Shown: positions 9,013 to 17,609, counted from the first letter of the stretch. The stretch is DNA of 64,000 bases from Flavobacterium aquiphilum (GCF_027111335.1 NZ_CP114288.1:4464001-4528000); one strand, 5' to 3'. Program-made: numbers and translations. Notes: generated by a model from the sequence alone, not told the origin.

Positions 9013-9078
9013 GCTATTTTTTTAATTGGCGTAAAAGTAAATAATTTCGAGCCTAAACTCTCTTAATTATCCATTAAA

Positions 9079-9110
9079 AAACCCATCCTAAACGAATAAA
9101 GGATGGGTTT
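9079..9110 (-). terminator. terminator after dnaJ
   Basis: AAACCCATCCT (9079-9089) pairs perfectly with AGGATGGGTTT (9100-9110), with A-tracts that become a U-tract on the minus strand. It separates grpE-dnaJ from the ABC exporter operon. Confidence 0.85.
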
Positions 9111-9131
9111 GTATTTTTTTATTTAAAAAAA

Positions 9132-10241
9132 TTAAGAAAACATGTCTTTAACTTTTTCAAAAAATGATTTTTCTGATTTTTCAGGATTTGGTGTAAAGTT
9201 GTCATCCGTCAATGCTTTTTCAAAAAACTGTTTTTGTTCTTTGTTCAACGTTTTTGGCGTCCAAACATTTACATGTACCAATAAATCCCCGCTTCCATAA
9301 CCGTTGATACTAGGAATACCTTTCCCTTTTAATCTTAAGATCTTACCAGATTGAATACCTTCTTCCAGTTTAATCCTTACTTTTCCGTTTACGGCATCAA
9401 TATCTTTTGAAATTCCAAGAACTGCTTCGGCAAAACTGATGTATAAATCGTAGTGCAGGTTTTCGCCTTCACGTTTTAGGAATTCGTGTTCTATTTCTTC
9501 AATAACTACAATCAAATCTCCCGGAACACTGTTGCCCGGAGCATCATTTCCTTTACTGGAAACTTTCAATTGCATACCATCCACAACACCTGCTGGAATT
9601 TTGATAGAAACGGTCTCGTCTTCCACAATCATTCCTTGAGAATCGGCATTGTTTGGTTTTTTGTCCAAAATTTGACCAGAACCTCCACAAGTAGGACAAG
9701 TCGAAGCCGATTGCATTCTACCCAAAATAGTATTGGTAACTCGCATCACCTGACCTTGACCATTACAAGTCGAACAAGTTTTGTAAGTTACGCCCGGAGC
9801 CTGAACTTTACGTTTTACTTTTACTTTTTTCTCAACACCATTGGCAATTTCTTCCAGATTCAATTTTACTTTAATACGCAAATTGCTTCCTTTTGCACGA
9901 CGAGGGCCACCGCCTCCACCGCCAAATCCACCGAATCCACCACCGAAGATATCTCCAAATTGACTGAAAATATCATCCATGTTCATTCCGCCATGACCTC
10001 CGCCAAATCCTCCGGAACCGTCAAATGCCTGATGTCCGTATTGATCATATTTTGCTTTTTTGGCAGGATCACTCAACACTTCATAAGCTTCGGCAGCCAA
10101 TTTAAAATTTTCTTCTGCCTCTTTGTCGCCAGGATTTTTGTCAGGATGGTATTTCAATGCACTTTTTCTGTATGCCTTTTTAATTTCGGCTGCATCTGCA
10201 CCTTTTGAAATGCCTAATATTTCGTAAAAATCTTTTTTCAT
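9132..10241 (-). CDS. dnaJ: molecular chaperone DnaJ (Hsp40) with reduced zinc domain
   Basis: A 369-residue Hsp40 that stimulates DnaK ATPase and delivers unfolded clients. The J domain (1-70) has HPD at 32-34, followed by a Gly/Phe-rich linker (about 75-115), a cysteine-rich region, and the two C-terminal client-binding domains. Canonical DnaJ has four CxxCxGxG motifs; here only CSTCNGQG and CPTCGGSG remain. Their spacing to each other matches canonical motifs 2 and 3 (zinc site II), so zinc site I is absent. It lies 129 bp downstream of grpE and is probably in the same operon; dnaK is not in the window. Confidence 0.95.
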   Translation of the reverse strand: MKKDFYEILGISKGADAAEIKKAYRKSALKYHPDKNPGDKEAEENFKLAAEAYEVLSDPAKKAKYDQYGHQAFDGSGGFGGGHGGMNMDDIFSQFGDIFGGGFGGFGGGGGGPRRAKGSNLRIKVKLNLEEIANGVEKKVKVKRKVQAPGVTYKTCSTCNGQGQVMRVTNTILGRMQSASTCPTCGGSGQILDKKPNNADSQGMIVEDETVSIKIPAGVVDGMQLKVSSKGNDAPGNSVPGDLIVVIEEIEHEFLKREGENLHYDLYISFAEAVLGISKDIDAVNGKVRIKLEEGIQSGKILRLKGKGIPSINGYGSGDLLVHVNVWTPKTLNKEQKQFFEKALTDDNFTPNPEKSEKSFFEKVKDMFS

Positions 10242-10291
10242 AATATTTTAAAGTAAATTCCAAGATTTTCAAATTGCAAATTCCAACTTAG

Positions 10292-10327
10292 AAAACTGAG
10301 CTTTTTCATTAAAAAGCCCTTAGTTTT
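10292..10327 (-). terminator. hairpin in the grpE-dnaJ spacer
   Basis: Nested pairing: AAAACTGAG with CTTAGTTTT (one mismatch) outside, and GCTTTTT with AAAAAGC inside. The U-tract is short, so it may be a partial terminator or mRNA-stability element that lowers dnaJ relative to grpE. Confidence 0.4.
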
Positions 10328-10370
10328 ATGAATTGAAATTTGTAATTTTTATTTTTAGGATTTTATTTTT

Positions 10371-10946
10371 TTAGTTACCAATTACCACTTTTGGAAAACG
10401 AATAATTTTATCGCCCAGTTTATATCCTTTTTCAAGAACATCCACAACTTTTCCTTTCATCTTCTCTGATGGAGCTGGAATTTGGGTAATTGCTTCAGCA
10501 AAATCAGCATTGAATGCATCTCCCGCTTTAACGTCAACTTGTTCTAAACCTTTAGCAACCAATGTTCCTTTTAGTTTTTCGTGAATCAATTCAACACCTT
10601 TAGCTAAAGATTCATCTTCTGATTTACTGATTTCAACTATAGCTCTGTCAAAATCGTCCAATATTGGCAACATGGCAAGCAATACTTCCTGATTGGCAGT
10701 TTTGAATAATTCTATTCTTTCCTTTGCAGTACGTCTTTTGTAATTTTCAAATTCAGCGAATAATCTCAAAAACTTATCTTTTTCTCTAGCCAAGTCTTGA
10801 GTTAATTGCTCTTCAACACTTAATTCTTCAATAATAAGTTGCTCTCCATTTGCATTATTCTCTAATGTCGCGTCATCTAATTCTTGATCGAATTCTGTAT
10901 TTTCTGTAGTCATATTACTTTTATTTTTAAAAATATTTTTAAACAT
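10371..10946 (-). CDS. grpE: nucleotide exchange factor GrpE
   Basis: A 191-residue GrpE, the ADP/ATP exchange factor of DnaK. An acidic, poorly conserved N-terminus (1-50) leads into the long dimerising helix (about 50-105, with FLRLFAEFENYKRR), the RIELFKTANQEVLLAMLPILDDFDRAI core, and the C-terminal beta wing ending VLEKGYKLGDKIIRFPKVVIGN, which is diagnostic. Met12 (MTTENTEFDQ) is an alternative start. It leads the grpE-dnaJ operon, with a matching promoter upstream. Confidence 0.95.
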   Translation of the reverse strand: MFKNIFKNKSNMTTENTEFDQELDDATLENNANGEQLIIEELSVEEQLTQDLAREKDKFLRLFAEFENYKRRTAKERIELFKTANQEVLLAMLPILDDFDRAIVEISKSEDESLAKGVELIHEKLKGTLVAKGLEQVDVKAGDAFNADFAEAITQIPAPSEKMKGKVVDVLEKGYKLGDKIIRFPKVVIGN

Positions 10947-10969
10947 AGTTTTATCCTTTATTTTGATTG

Positions 10970-11002
10970 CAAAAGTACTGCCAAAACTTATAAAATGTCA
11001 AA
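10970..11002 (-). promoter_or_regulatory. grpE promoter
   Basis: Minus strand: -33 TTTG (10999-11002), 21-bp spacer, -7 TACTTTTG (10970-10977), leaving a leader of about 16 nt. The spacer is inside the range reported for Flavobacterium promoters. No heat-shock CIRCE-type inverted repeat is visible. The rest of the gap 10947-11265 holds no ORF I trust, plus the terminator at 11212. Confidence 0.6.
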
Positions 11003-11211
11003 TTGTCATCTTTTTTTAAAAATAAAATTTTATCAAAACAATTAACTTTCTGTCAATCGAAAAAATTTAATATATTTTTAAGATTGAAATTCTATAGTTT
11101 TTTCTATTTTTGGAAACAGATTTTTATTCAATCCCCTAAGAATACAACTCTCAAATCATTGAAAATAAGGTTGTTTTCTATATAATTATTAATTCACTAT
11201 TGCCTTATATC

Positions 11212-11247
11212 AAAAAAAGCTTCGTTTAACAGTAAACGAAGCTTTTT
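11212..11247 (-). terminator. terminator of the hotdog-fold gene
   Basis: Long perfect stem: AAAAAAAGCTTCGTTTA (from 11212) pairs with TAAACGAAGCTTTTTTT (to 11249) around a 4-nt loop. It lies just past the minus-strand gene ending at 11266. Confidence 0.9.
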
Positions 11248-11265
11248 TTATTTCAAAAAGTCAGT

Positions 11266-11718
11266 TTATTTCAACCGAATGCTCCATTCAAAATCCATTT
11301 CGGAGACCTGTAGCCCTTCTTCATTAGTCCCTATAGATTTCATCCAAAAAGTTTGTCCTTCGCCATCGGCAATAGTCTTTTGAATTGCATCGTCAATCAA
11401 ATTGCCGTCTTGACAGACAAAAGTAATGCGACCTGTTGCCTTTTTAGAAAAATTTGACTTATTATTTGCCACCAACATCGATATTTTTTTTCCGCTTTTC
11501 GCTATTTTTCCCATCACCATAGCACCAGTTGTCAATTCAGCGGCCATTGCCTGTACAGCAAAATACATTGAATTGAAAGGATTCTGATTGATCCAACGGT
11601 GCTTTACCGTTACCACACATTTTTCTTTATCAATAGATTTCACTCTTACCCCACATATAAAAGCCGAAGGTAATTTGAAAAATAGAAAACGGTTTAATTT
11701 GGACACTGATATCTCCAT
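11266..11718 (-). CDS. DUF4442 hotdog-fold (thioesterase-like) protein
   Basis: About 150 residues from Met at 11718 (MEISVSKLNRFLFFKLPSAF). A longer frame reaches 11790, but its extra 24 residues are not family-like. DUF4442 proteins adopt the hotdog thioesterase fold. Visible landmarks are the N-terminal LPSAFICGVRV strand, the central helix region WINQNPFNSMYFAVQAMAAELTTG, and the C-terminal QVSEMDFEWSIR strand. A CoA or ACP thioester substrate is likely by family but not shown. It is a single-gene unit. Confidence 0.8.
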   Translation of the reverse strand: MEISVSKLNRFLFFKLPSAFICGVRVKSIDKEKCVVTVKHRWINQNPFNSMYFAVQAMAAELTTGAMVMGKIAKSGKKISMLVANNKSNFSKKATGRITFVCQDGNLIDDAIQKTIADGEGQTFWMKSIGTNEEGLQVSEMDFEWSIRLK

Positions 11719-11962
11719 ACTTTTTTTTGCTAAAATACAAAAATTACTATGCGTACATACAAAGACAACAGATAACTTTCTTAAATTCAAAATTTTACTT
11801 TTATGTAAACAATATATTTAAACAGGTTTTTTCATTCAAATTGACCATTATTTGTTAATGAAATGTTAATATATACTACTATGCGATACAAGATACCCTC
11901 TTTTAAACATATATTTGCATAAGAAATTACTAGGTAAGTTACTTTTTCAATTTCTGTAATCA

Positions 11963-12020
11963 ATCATCACCCGAGGCGTAGCCGAACTGTTTGGAAGCGC
12001 AGCGGAAAAAATCAAAAAAC
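11963..12020 (+). repeat. leader repeat, copy 1
   Basis: A stretch of about 57 nt (CACCCGAGGCGTAGCCGAAC ... AGCGGAAAAAATCAAAAAAC) that recurs at 12544-12600 with only a few differences. Both copies end close to the start of the next gene, here 22 bp before the DUF4870 ATG. The gap 11719-12041 holds nothing else I can name. Confidence 0.7.
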
Positions 12021-12041
12021 GTAATTAAAAAAATCAAAACA

Positions 12042-12503
12042 ATGGAAACTTCAAACGAAAGAAACATAGCCGCTCTTACTCACTTGAGCACTCTTACCCA
12101 ATACTTTATTCCTTTTGGAAATTATATTTTCCCGATTATATTTTGGACATCAAAAAAAGACAAATCGGAATTTGTAAACCATAACGGCAAACAAGCGTTG
12201 AACTTTCAACTTAGTATTTTGATTTACTCGTTGGTCTTGGCCATTATTGCCATTCCAATATTTTTATACACAGTCTTAAAAAATATCTCTTTTAATGATT
12301 TTATAAACCACGTTGATGAAGAGATTATTTTTCAAAAATTTGACTTCAGTAATAGTATCGGGATTTTGACAGTTGCAGTTGTCGCACTATTCATAATAGC
12401 CTGTATCAAAGTAGCCGAATTCTTTTTGGTAATCTATGCATCAATAAAGGCATCAAATGGCGAAGAATACAATTATCCGTTTACGATTCCTTTTTTAAAA
12501 TAA
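12042..12503 (+). CDS. DUF4870 membrane protein
   Basis: A 153-residue protein from METSNERN (12042). A longer frame from 11991 would start inside the leader repeat and is rejected. DUF4870/Tic20-like proteins have an N-terminal LTHLSTLTQYFIPFGNYIFPIIFW hydrophobic stretch, a conserved NHNGKQALNFQLS motif and two more transmembrane segments (about 65-90 and 115-140), all visible here. Function is unknown. It sits 137 bp upstream of padR and shares its leader repeat, suggesting joint control with the PspC/GIN group. Confidence 0.85.
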   Translation: METSNERNIAALTHLSTLTQYFIPFGNYIFPIIFWTSKKDKSEFVNHNGKQALNFQLSILIYSLVLAIIAIPIFLYTVLKNISFNDFINHVDEEIIFQKFDFSNSIGILTVAVVALFIIACIKVAEFFLVIYASIKASNGEEYNYPFTIPFLK

Positions 12504-12543
12504 ACAGAAATTTTCAATCATCAATACAATCAATCAATCAATC

Positions 12544-12600
12544 ATCATCACCCGAGACGTAGCCGAACTGTTTGGAGCGTAGCGGAAAAAATCAAAAAAT
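12544..12600 (+). repeat. leader repeat, copy 2
   Basis: Near-identical to 11963-12020 (CGAGACGTAGCCGAACTG ...), preceded by a short CAAT tandem repeat, ending 40 bp before the padR ATG. Confidence 0.7.
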
Positions 12601-12639
12601 GAACAGTTTAATCAACAAATCAACTCAAATTGCAGCATT

Positions 12640-12969
12640 ATGAACATTGAAAACACTAAAGCCCAGATGCGTAAAGGTGTTCTTGAGTTTTGTATCTTAT
12701 CGGTTTTAAAAGAGAAAGACGCTTATACCTCAGAAATATTAGACACCTTGAAAAACGCTAAATTGTTGGTCGTAGAGGGTACCGTTTATCCGCTCTTGAC
12801 CCGTTTAAAAAACGATGGATTACTCAACTACCGTTGGGAAGAATCCACATCGGGACCGCCTAGAAAATACTATGGCCTAACCGAAATTGGACATACCTTC
12901 CTCAAAGAATTGGATGGCACGTGGACGGAACTGTCTGATGCCGTAAACTTAATAACCAACCAAAAATAA
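12640..12969 (+). CDS. PadR-family transcriptional regulator
   Basis: A 109-residue PadR-type winged-helix repressor, which usually controls a stress or efflux target encoded beside it. The N-terminal QMRKGVLEFCILSVLKEKDAYTSEI helix pair, the recognition region VVEGTVYPLLTRLKNDGLL and the wing GPPRKYYGLTEIG are classic. The protein is short, with no large C-terminal dimerisation domain. It begins a tight run: the PspC gene starts 5 bp after its stop, so it probably autoregulates that operon. Confidence 0.92.
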   Translation: MNIENTKAQMRKGVLEFCILSVLKEKDAYTSEILDTLKNAKLLVVEGTVYPLLTRLKNDGLLNYRWEESTSGPPRKYYGLTEIGHTFLKELDGTWTELSDAVNLITNQK

Positions 12970-12974
12970 AAGTC

Positions 12975-14699
12975 ATGAACAAAACTGTAAATATAAATTT
13001 AGGTGGAATGTTCTTCCATATTGATGAAGATGCATACCAAAAATTAACCCGATATTTTGACGCTATAAAACGTTCACTGTCAAAATCATCAGGACAAGAC
13101 GAAATTATCAAGGACATTGAAATGAGAGTTTCGGAATTATTGACTGAAAAACAAAAATCTGAAAAACACGTTGTAACCCTGAGAGAAGTAGACGAAGTTA
13201 TTGCCGTTATGGGACAACCTGAGGACTACATTATTGAAGAAGATGGTCCAACTACAACTAATAGAGATTTTTCAGCACCTAGAACTACCAAAAAATTATA
13301 CCGTGACAAAGAAAACGGAATGATTGGTGGAGTTGCTACTGGTTTGGGACACTATTTTGGAATTGATCCTGTATGGTTAAAAATTCTGTTCCTTGTATTT
13401 GTTATTGCCGGTTTCGGAAGTGGAGTTTTAGTATATATCATCCTTTGGATTGTAACACCTGAAGCAGTTACAACTTCAGAAAAATTAGAAATGACCGGAG
13501 AACCGGTAACCATTTCAAACATCGAAAAAAAAGTTCGCGAAGAATTTGACAATGTTTCAGGCAAATTAAAAAATGTTGACTACGACAAATTTGGTAATCA
13601 GGTAAAAACCGGAGCCGGAAAAATAGGCAGCGGTTTAGGTGATTTCATCATGACAGTTTTTAAAGTTTTTGCAAAATTCTTGGGTGTACTCTTAATAATG
13701 GGAGGCTTGACCATACTGGTTTTACTCTTAATCGGAGTGTTCACATTAGGCACCAGTGTTTCTATGCATTATCCTTGGCAGAGTTTTGTCGAAGCCGGAA
13801 ACTTGACCGATTATCCTGTTTGGGCATTTGGACTATTAATGTTCCTTGCTGTTGGAATTCCGTTCTTTTTCCTGACTTTATTAGGATTTAAATTATTGGC
13901 TCCTAATATGAATTCGATTGGTAACATTGCAAAATACACTTTGTTAGCTGTTTGGTTAATCGCTGTTTCATTAGCTGCTTCAGTTGGAATAAATCAAATG
14001 ACAGCATTTGCGGTAAGCGGAAGAACAATTCAAAAAGAAACTATTGGGCTAAAAGCAACTGATACACTTTTGATCAAATTCAAACACAATGATTATTATG
14101 CCAAAGACATAAATGATCGAAATGAATTTATGATTACAAAAGATTCTTCGGACAACGATATTATTTATTCCAATAACGTTCATATCAAAATCCAAAAATC
14201 GGACGAAAAATATGCTTATCTTCAAATCGACAAAGAAGCCAAAGGAAAAAATTTAACAGAAGCCAAAAAAAGATCAGAAGCCATTCGTTACAACTATAAA
14301 ATTATCGGAAACCAATTAATTTTGGATAATTATTTACTTACGGATTTAAAAAACAAATTCCGTGATCAAGAAGTTGAAATCATCCTTTATTTACCAGAAG
14401 GAACCTTGTTTAGAACAGATTCCAGTGTTGAAGATTATGACTGGTCTGATGACGACTTTTTCAACCTACACTTTAGCTCAGACAAATACACTTACAAAGT
14501 GGAAGAATCTAAGGTAAAATGTTTGGATTGCCCAGCCGATGAAAACGATCACGACGATATAGAAGACAATGACAATGAAACCAATGTAACTATTACCAAA
14601 AATGGAGTTACGATTGAAAGTGATTCGGTTGTTAAAACCAAAAAGGAATTTAAAGAATTGAAAATAAACAAAGACGGAATAATCATCAAAACGGAATAG
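12975..14699 (+). CDS. PspC-domain transmembrane protein
   Basis: A 574-residue inner-membrane protein. An N-terminal cytoplasmic region (about 1-100) contains a helical segment with EIIKDIEMRVSELL. The PspC domain follows at about 105-165 (KKLYRDKENGMIGGVATGLGHYFGIDP, then a hydrophobic segment). Three further transmembrane stretches lie between 230 and 340. The C-terminal extracytoplasmic part (350-574) is acidic, ending in a Asp/Glu/Asn-rich tail. PspC proteins sense envelope stress. The gene follows padR by 5 bp and precedes a GIN-domain lipoprotein by 2 bp, so the three are one operon. Confidence 0.88.
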   Translation: MNKTVNINLGGMFFHIDEDAYQKLTRYFDAIKRSLSKSSGQDEIIKDIEMRVSELLTEKQKSEKHVVTLREVDEVIAVMGQPEDYIIEEDGPTTTNRDFSAPRTTKKLYRDKENGMIGGVATGLGHYFGIDPVWLKILFLVFVIAGFGSGVLVYIILWIVTPEAVTTSEKLEMTGEPVTISNIEKKVREEFDNVSGKLKNVDYDKFGNQVKTGAGKIGSGLGDFIMTVFKVFAKFLGVLLIMGGLTILVLLLIGVFTLGTSVSMHYPWQSFVEAGNLTDYPVWAFGLLMFLAVGIPFFFLTLLGFKLLAPNMNSIGNIAKYTLLAVWLIAVSLAASVGINQMTAFAVSGRTIQKETIGLKATDTLLIKFKHNDYYAKDINDRNEFMITKDSSDNDIIYSNNVHIKIQKSDEKYAYLQIDKEAKGKNLTEAKKRSEAIRYNYKIIGNQLILDNYLLTDLKNKFRDQEVEIILYLPEGTLFRTDSSVEDYDWSDDDFFNLHFSSDKYTYKVEESKVKCLDCPADENDHDDIEDNDNETNVTITKNGVTIESDSVVKTKKEFKELKINKDGIIIKTE

Positions 14700-14701
14700 C
14701 C

Positions 14702-15442
14702 ATGATAAAAGTCATCACAATAATCATGAATTTTATAGTCGTTACTTTGGTAGCCCTGCTTTTTGGGTCCTGTAATCAAATAGGAAACATCAATTCCATA
14801 ACCGGAAGCGGACACGTTACAACCGAAAAAAGAGAAGTTTCGGGAGATTTTAAAAGTGTAAGTGTAAGTAGTGCAATCGACCTTGTAGTTGAACAATCGG
14901 ACAAAACAGAGATCATTGTAGAAGCCGATGATAATTTGCAAAAAGAAATCATTACAAAAGTTGAAAATGGAGTATTGGTTATTACTTGCAAAAAAGGAAA
15001 CTTCATCAATGTTTCCTCAAAAAAAGTAACAGTAAAAATGCCTGTTATTGAAGGATTGGAAGCTTCTTCCGCATCAACAATTAACTCAGCAACAACTCTA
15101 AAAGGAACCAATCTATCTTTGGCATCATCTAGCGCTGCATCCATTCATGCCACGGTAGAATACGAAACGGTTGAACTAGATGGCAGTAGCGCAAGCAATC
15201 AAAACATAAAAGGAAAAGCATTGCAAATTGAAGCAACAACTTCCAGCGCAAGTGTTATCGATGCTACTGATCTATTAGCAAATGAAGTAGTTGCAAGTTC
15301 TTCCAGTGGTGGTTCGATTACAGTTCATCCAATCGTAAAATTAAAAGCAGAAGCTTCCAGCGGTGGAAACGTTGCTTATAACGGATCGCCAAAAACGGTT
15401 CAAAAAGAAGAAAGTTCTGGTGGAAGTATTCACCAAAATTAA
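14702..15442 (+). CDS. GIN-domain (DUF2807) lipoprotein
   Basis: A 246-residue protein with a lipoprotein signal (hydrophobic stretch, then LLFGSCN with lipid Cys near residue 24). The rest is a DUF2807/head-GIN domain, a right-handed beta-helix-like fold with many Ser/Ala repeats (SSASTINSATT, ASSSAASIHA, SSASNQ). These are likely surface or periplasmic adhesion-like or envelope proteins; no activity is established. Met10 (MNFIVV) is an alternative start that still retains the signal. It is the last gene of the padR-PspC-GIN run. Confidence 0.85.
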   Translation: MIKVITIIMNFIVVTLVALLFGSCNQIGNINSITGSGHVTTEKREVSGDFKSVSVSSAIDLVVEQSDKTEIIVEADDNLQKEIITKVENGVLVITCKKGNFINVSSKKVTVKMPVIEGLEASSASTINSATTLKGTNLSLASSSAASIHATVEYETVELDGSSASNQNIKGKALQIEATTSSASVIDATDLLANEVVASSSSGGSITVHPIVKLKAEASSGGNVAYNGSPKTVQKEESSGGSIHQN

Positions 15443-15452
15443 GTTTGCCAAC

Positions 15453-15634
15453 TTAAACCCAGAATCTGCATTAGAAATCTACTGCATCTGTATTTTTCTT
15501 CAAAACCAAGTACTTACTCCTATTTTTAAAATCAAAATACAAAAGTATTGCTCTTTTAAAAATCGTCCGTGAGTGCTTGCTTTTATTGAACAATTCAGCT
15601 TCGCTACGAAATCTAATGCGGATTCTGGGTTAAA
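15453..15634. repeat. MITE-like inverted-repeat element
   Basis: An element of about 180 bp bounded by imperfect terminal inverted repeats: AACCCAGAATCTGCATTAGA (15456-15475) and its near-complement (15612-15632), matching except for one internal position. The interior has no transposase and only stop-rich frames. No convincing target-site duplication. It starts 11 bp after the GIN gene stop. Confidence 0.6.
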
Positions 15635-15640
15635 ATTTTA

Positions 15641-15667
15641 AAAATCACCCACAAAATGGGTGATTTT
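15641..15667. terminator. hairpin terminator
   Basis: AAAATCACCCA (15641-15651) pairs with TGGGTGATTTT (15657-15667), followed by T residues. It immediately abuts the next gene's -7 box. Confidence 0.85.
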
Positions 15668-15669
15668 TT

Positions 15670-15677
15670 TATATTTG
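15670..15677 (+). promoter_or_regulatory. -7 element of the second GIN gene
   Basis: TATATTTG matches TANNTTTG; the ATG at 15701 lies 24 nt downstream. It begins 3 bp after the terminator stem and lies downstream of the in-frame ATG at 15656, which excludes that longer start. Confidence 0.6.
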
Positions 15678-15700
15678 CACCTCAACCCAAATACCATAAA

Positions 15701-16534
15701 ATGAAATATTCACACCTGTTTGTATTTTTACTTCTTACTACAACAATAGCTATCGGTCAAAATAAAGAACGAATAAAAGGTTCCAAAAACGTTGTTGAAA
15801 AAACAAAAGAAGTTGGAGAATTTAATTCCTTGGAAATTGAAGATAACCTGACTGTTTTCTTGGAAAAAGGAGAAAAAAATGAAGTAAAAATTGAAGCAGA
15901 CGACAATGTCCAAGACAATATTTCTTTTGACCTCAAAGGCAAATCACTCCGTATTTACACTTCAAAAGAAATTATTAACTTCAAAAAATTAGTTCTTAAA
16001 ATCAAATACACTAGTGAATTTAATTCAGTTGTGGCCAAAAATGCGACAACAGTAAACGCCCTTGAATCTGTAAAACTAGATAGTATTTCTTTTACTTCAT
16101 TAGATTTTTCAAGGTTGTATTTGAATGTCAATTCCAAGAATTTCAATTTGAAATCTGACGACAAAACAAAAGTTGAGTTGAATTTAAAATCCGAAAAAGC
16201 TAAAATTCATTTGGATAAAGAAGCCCAGATTAAAGCGTTAATTGCTTCAACTGACGCAACTTTAGATTTGTCTCAAAAAACCAAGGCAACAATAGAAGGA
16301 GATGCTATCAATGGTTTTATCAAACAAGACAACAATTCTCTTTTTACTGGAAATAATTTCACCATAAAAAATGCCGATGTTACAACAAAAGGAAGTGCAA
16401 TTTGTAACGTAATGGCCGAAACATCAATAATAATCGATGCTGATAACACATCAAAAATTTACTTACTTGGCAAACCTAAAATAGAAGTAAGAAAATTTCA
16501 AGGCGAAGCCCAATTAATCAAAAAGCCGAAGTAA
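15701..16534 (+). CDS. GIN-domain (DUF2807) secreted protein
   Basis: A 277-residue protein with a Sec signal peptide (MKYSHLFVFLLLTTTIAIGQ). The mature part repeats the DUF2807 theme: GEFNSLEIEDNLTVFLEKG, then a ladder of short beta strands rich in Ser/Thr/Asn/Lys. It is distantly related to the lipoprotein encoded at 14702, so the two GIN genes are probably an old duplication. Unlike that protein it has no lipobox. It has its own promoter and a bidirectional terminator. Confidence 0.82.
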   Translation: MKYSHLFVFLLLTTTIAIGQNKERIKGSKNVVEKTKEVGEFNSLEIEDNLTVFLEKGEKNEVKIEADDNVQDNISFDLKGKSLRIYTSKEIINFKKLVLKIKYTSEFNSVVAKNATTVNALESVKLDSISFTSLDFSRLYLNVNSKNFNLKSDDKTKVELNLKSEKAKIHLDKEAQIKALIASTDATLDLSQKTKATIEGDAINGFIKQDNNSLFTGNNFTIKNADVTTKGSAICNVMAETSIIIDADNTSKIYLLGKPKIEVRKFQGEAQLIKKPK

Positions 16535-16553
16535 AAACTAACCTTATATCCAT

Positions 16554-16584
16554 AAAAAAAAGTCCCTAAGCGGGACTTTTTTTT
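16554..16584. terminator. bidirectional terminator
   Basis: AAAAAAAGTCCC (16554-16565) and GGGACTTTTTTTT (16572-16584), between the convergent GIN gene and trxB. Confidence 0.88.
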
Positions 16585-16614
16585 ATTATCTAAAAGTAAT
16601 TTATAATCCTAAAA

Positions 16615-17589
16615 TTAGCTGATTACTTTTTCTTCCACTTCTGATTCTTTAGCAGCTAAGTAACGTTCAGCATCCAAAGCAGCCATACAACCTGTTCCCG
16701 CGGCCGTAATCGCCTGACGGTACACATGATCAGCAGCATCTCCGGCAACGAATACACCTTCAACATTCGTTTTAGATGTTCCGGGAACATTTATAATATA
16801 ACCGGTTTCGTCAAGAGTAAGATAATCTTTGAAAATATCAGTATTTGGTTTATGACCGATAGCAGAAAAGAAACCAGTAGCCGGTATCTCAAAAATTTCA
16901 CCAGTTGTTTTGTTTTTTGCTTTTACTCCACTCACTACTTGACCATCTCCTAAAATCTCAACGGTATCGTGGTTCATCAAAATAGAAATGTTTTCTGTTT
17001 TGCGAACACGGGCTTCCATGATTTTTGAAGCTCGGAATTTATCGCTACGAACCAACATGGTCACTTTAGAACATAATTTAGACAAATAATGCGCTTCTTC
17101 ACAAGCTGAATCTCCAGCTCCTACAATCACAACTTCCTGATTTCTGTAGAAGAATCCATCACAAACCGCACAAGCAGAAACTCCTCCACCCATTTTCAAA
17201 TAATGTTGTTCAGATTCCAATCCTAAATATTTAGCAGAAGCTCCTGTAGAAATAATTACAGTATCACAATGCAATTCAATTTTATCATTGATCCAAACTT
17301 TGTGAACATCACCTGAAAAATCAACTTTGGTAGCCCAACCATCACGTATATCAGCACCAAAACGTTGCGCTTGTTGTTGCAATTGTACCATCATTTCAGG
17401 ACCGGTAACTCCGTCAACATAACCTGGAAAGTTTTCCACTTCATTTGTAGTTGTCAATTGACCTCCCGGCTGCATTCCCTGGTACAATACTGGATTCATG
17501 TTAGCTCTGGCGGCATAAATTGCGGCTGTATAACCCGCTGGTCCTGAACCTATAATAAGACATTTAATTTTTTCTATTGTATCTGACAT
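16615..17589 (-). CDS. trxB: thioredoxin-disulfide reductase
   Basis: A 324-residue flavoprotein that passes electrons from NADPH through FAD to thioredoxin. The FAD-binding GSGPAGYTAAIYAARA (about 13-28), the redox-active CAVCDGFFY (CxxC, about 138-141), the NADPH-binding GAGDSACEEA and the C-terminal FAD motif GVFVAGDAAD are all present with normal spacing. Full length for the low-molecular-weight class. It is transcribed alone from a matching -7 box. Confidence 0.97.
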   Translation of the reverse strand: MSDTIEKIKCLIIGSGPAGYTAAIYAARANMNPVLYQGMQPGGQLTTTNEVENFPGYVDGVTGPEMMVQLQQQAQRFGADIRDGWATKVDFSGDVHKVWINDKIELHCDTVIISTGASAKYLGLESEQHYLKMGGGVSACAVCDGFFYRNQEVVIVGAGDSACEEAHYLSKLCSKVTMLVRSDKFRASKIMEARVRKTENISILMNHDTVEILGDGQVVSGVKAKNKTTGEIFEIPATGFFSAIGHKPNTDIFKDYLTLDETGYIINVPGTSKTNVEGVFVAGDAADHVYRQAITAAGTGCMAALDAERYLAAKESEVEEKVIS

Positions 17590-17609
17590 ATTTTTATTTT
17601 TTTGAAATA

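Noticed and set aside
9486..10208. 240-aa ORF antisense to dnaJ
   Set aside because: Mirror of the Gly-rich and Cys-rich dnaJ sequence; composition is antisense-like (Phe/Thr/Ser-rich).
15363..15572. 69-aa plus-strand ORF across the GIN gene end
   Set aside because: Out of frame with the GIN gene and running into the inverted-repeat element; no recognisable domain.
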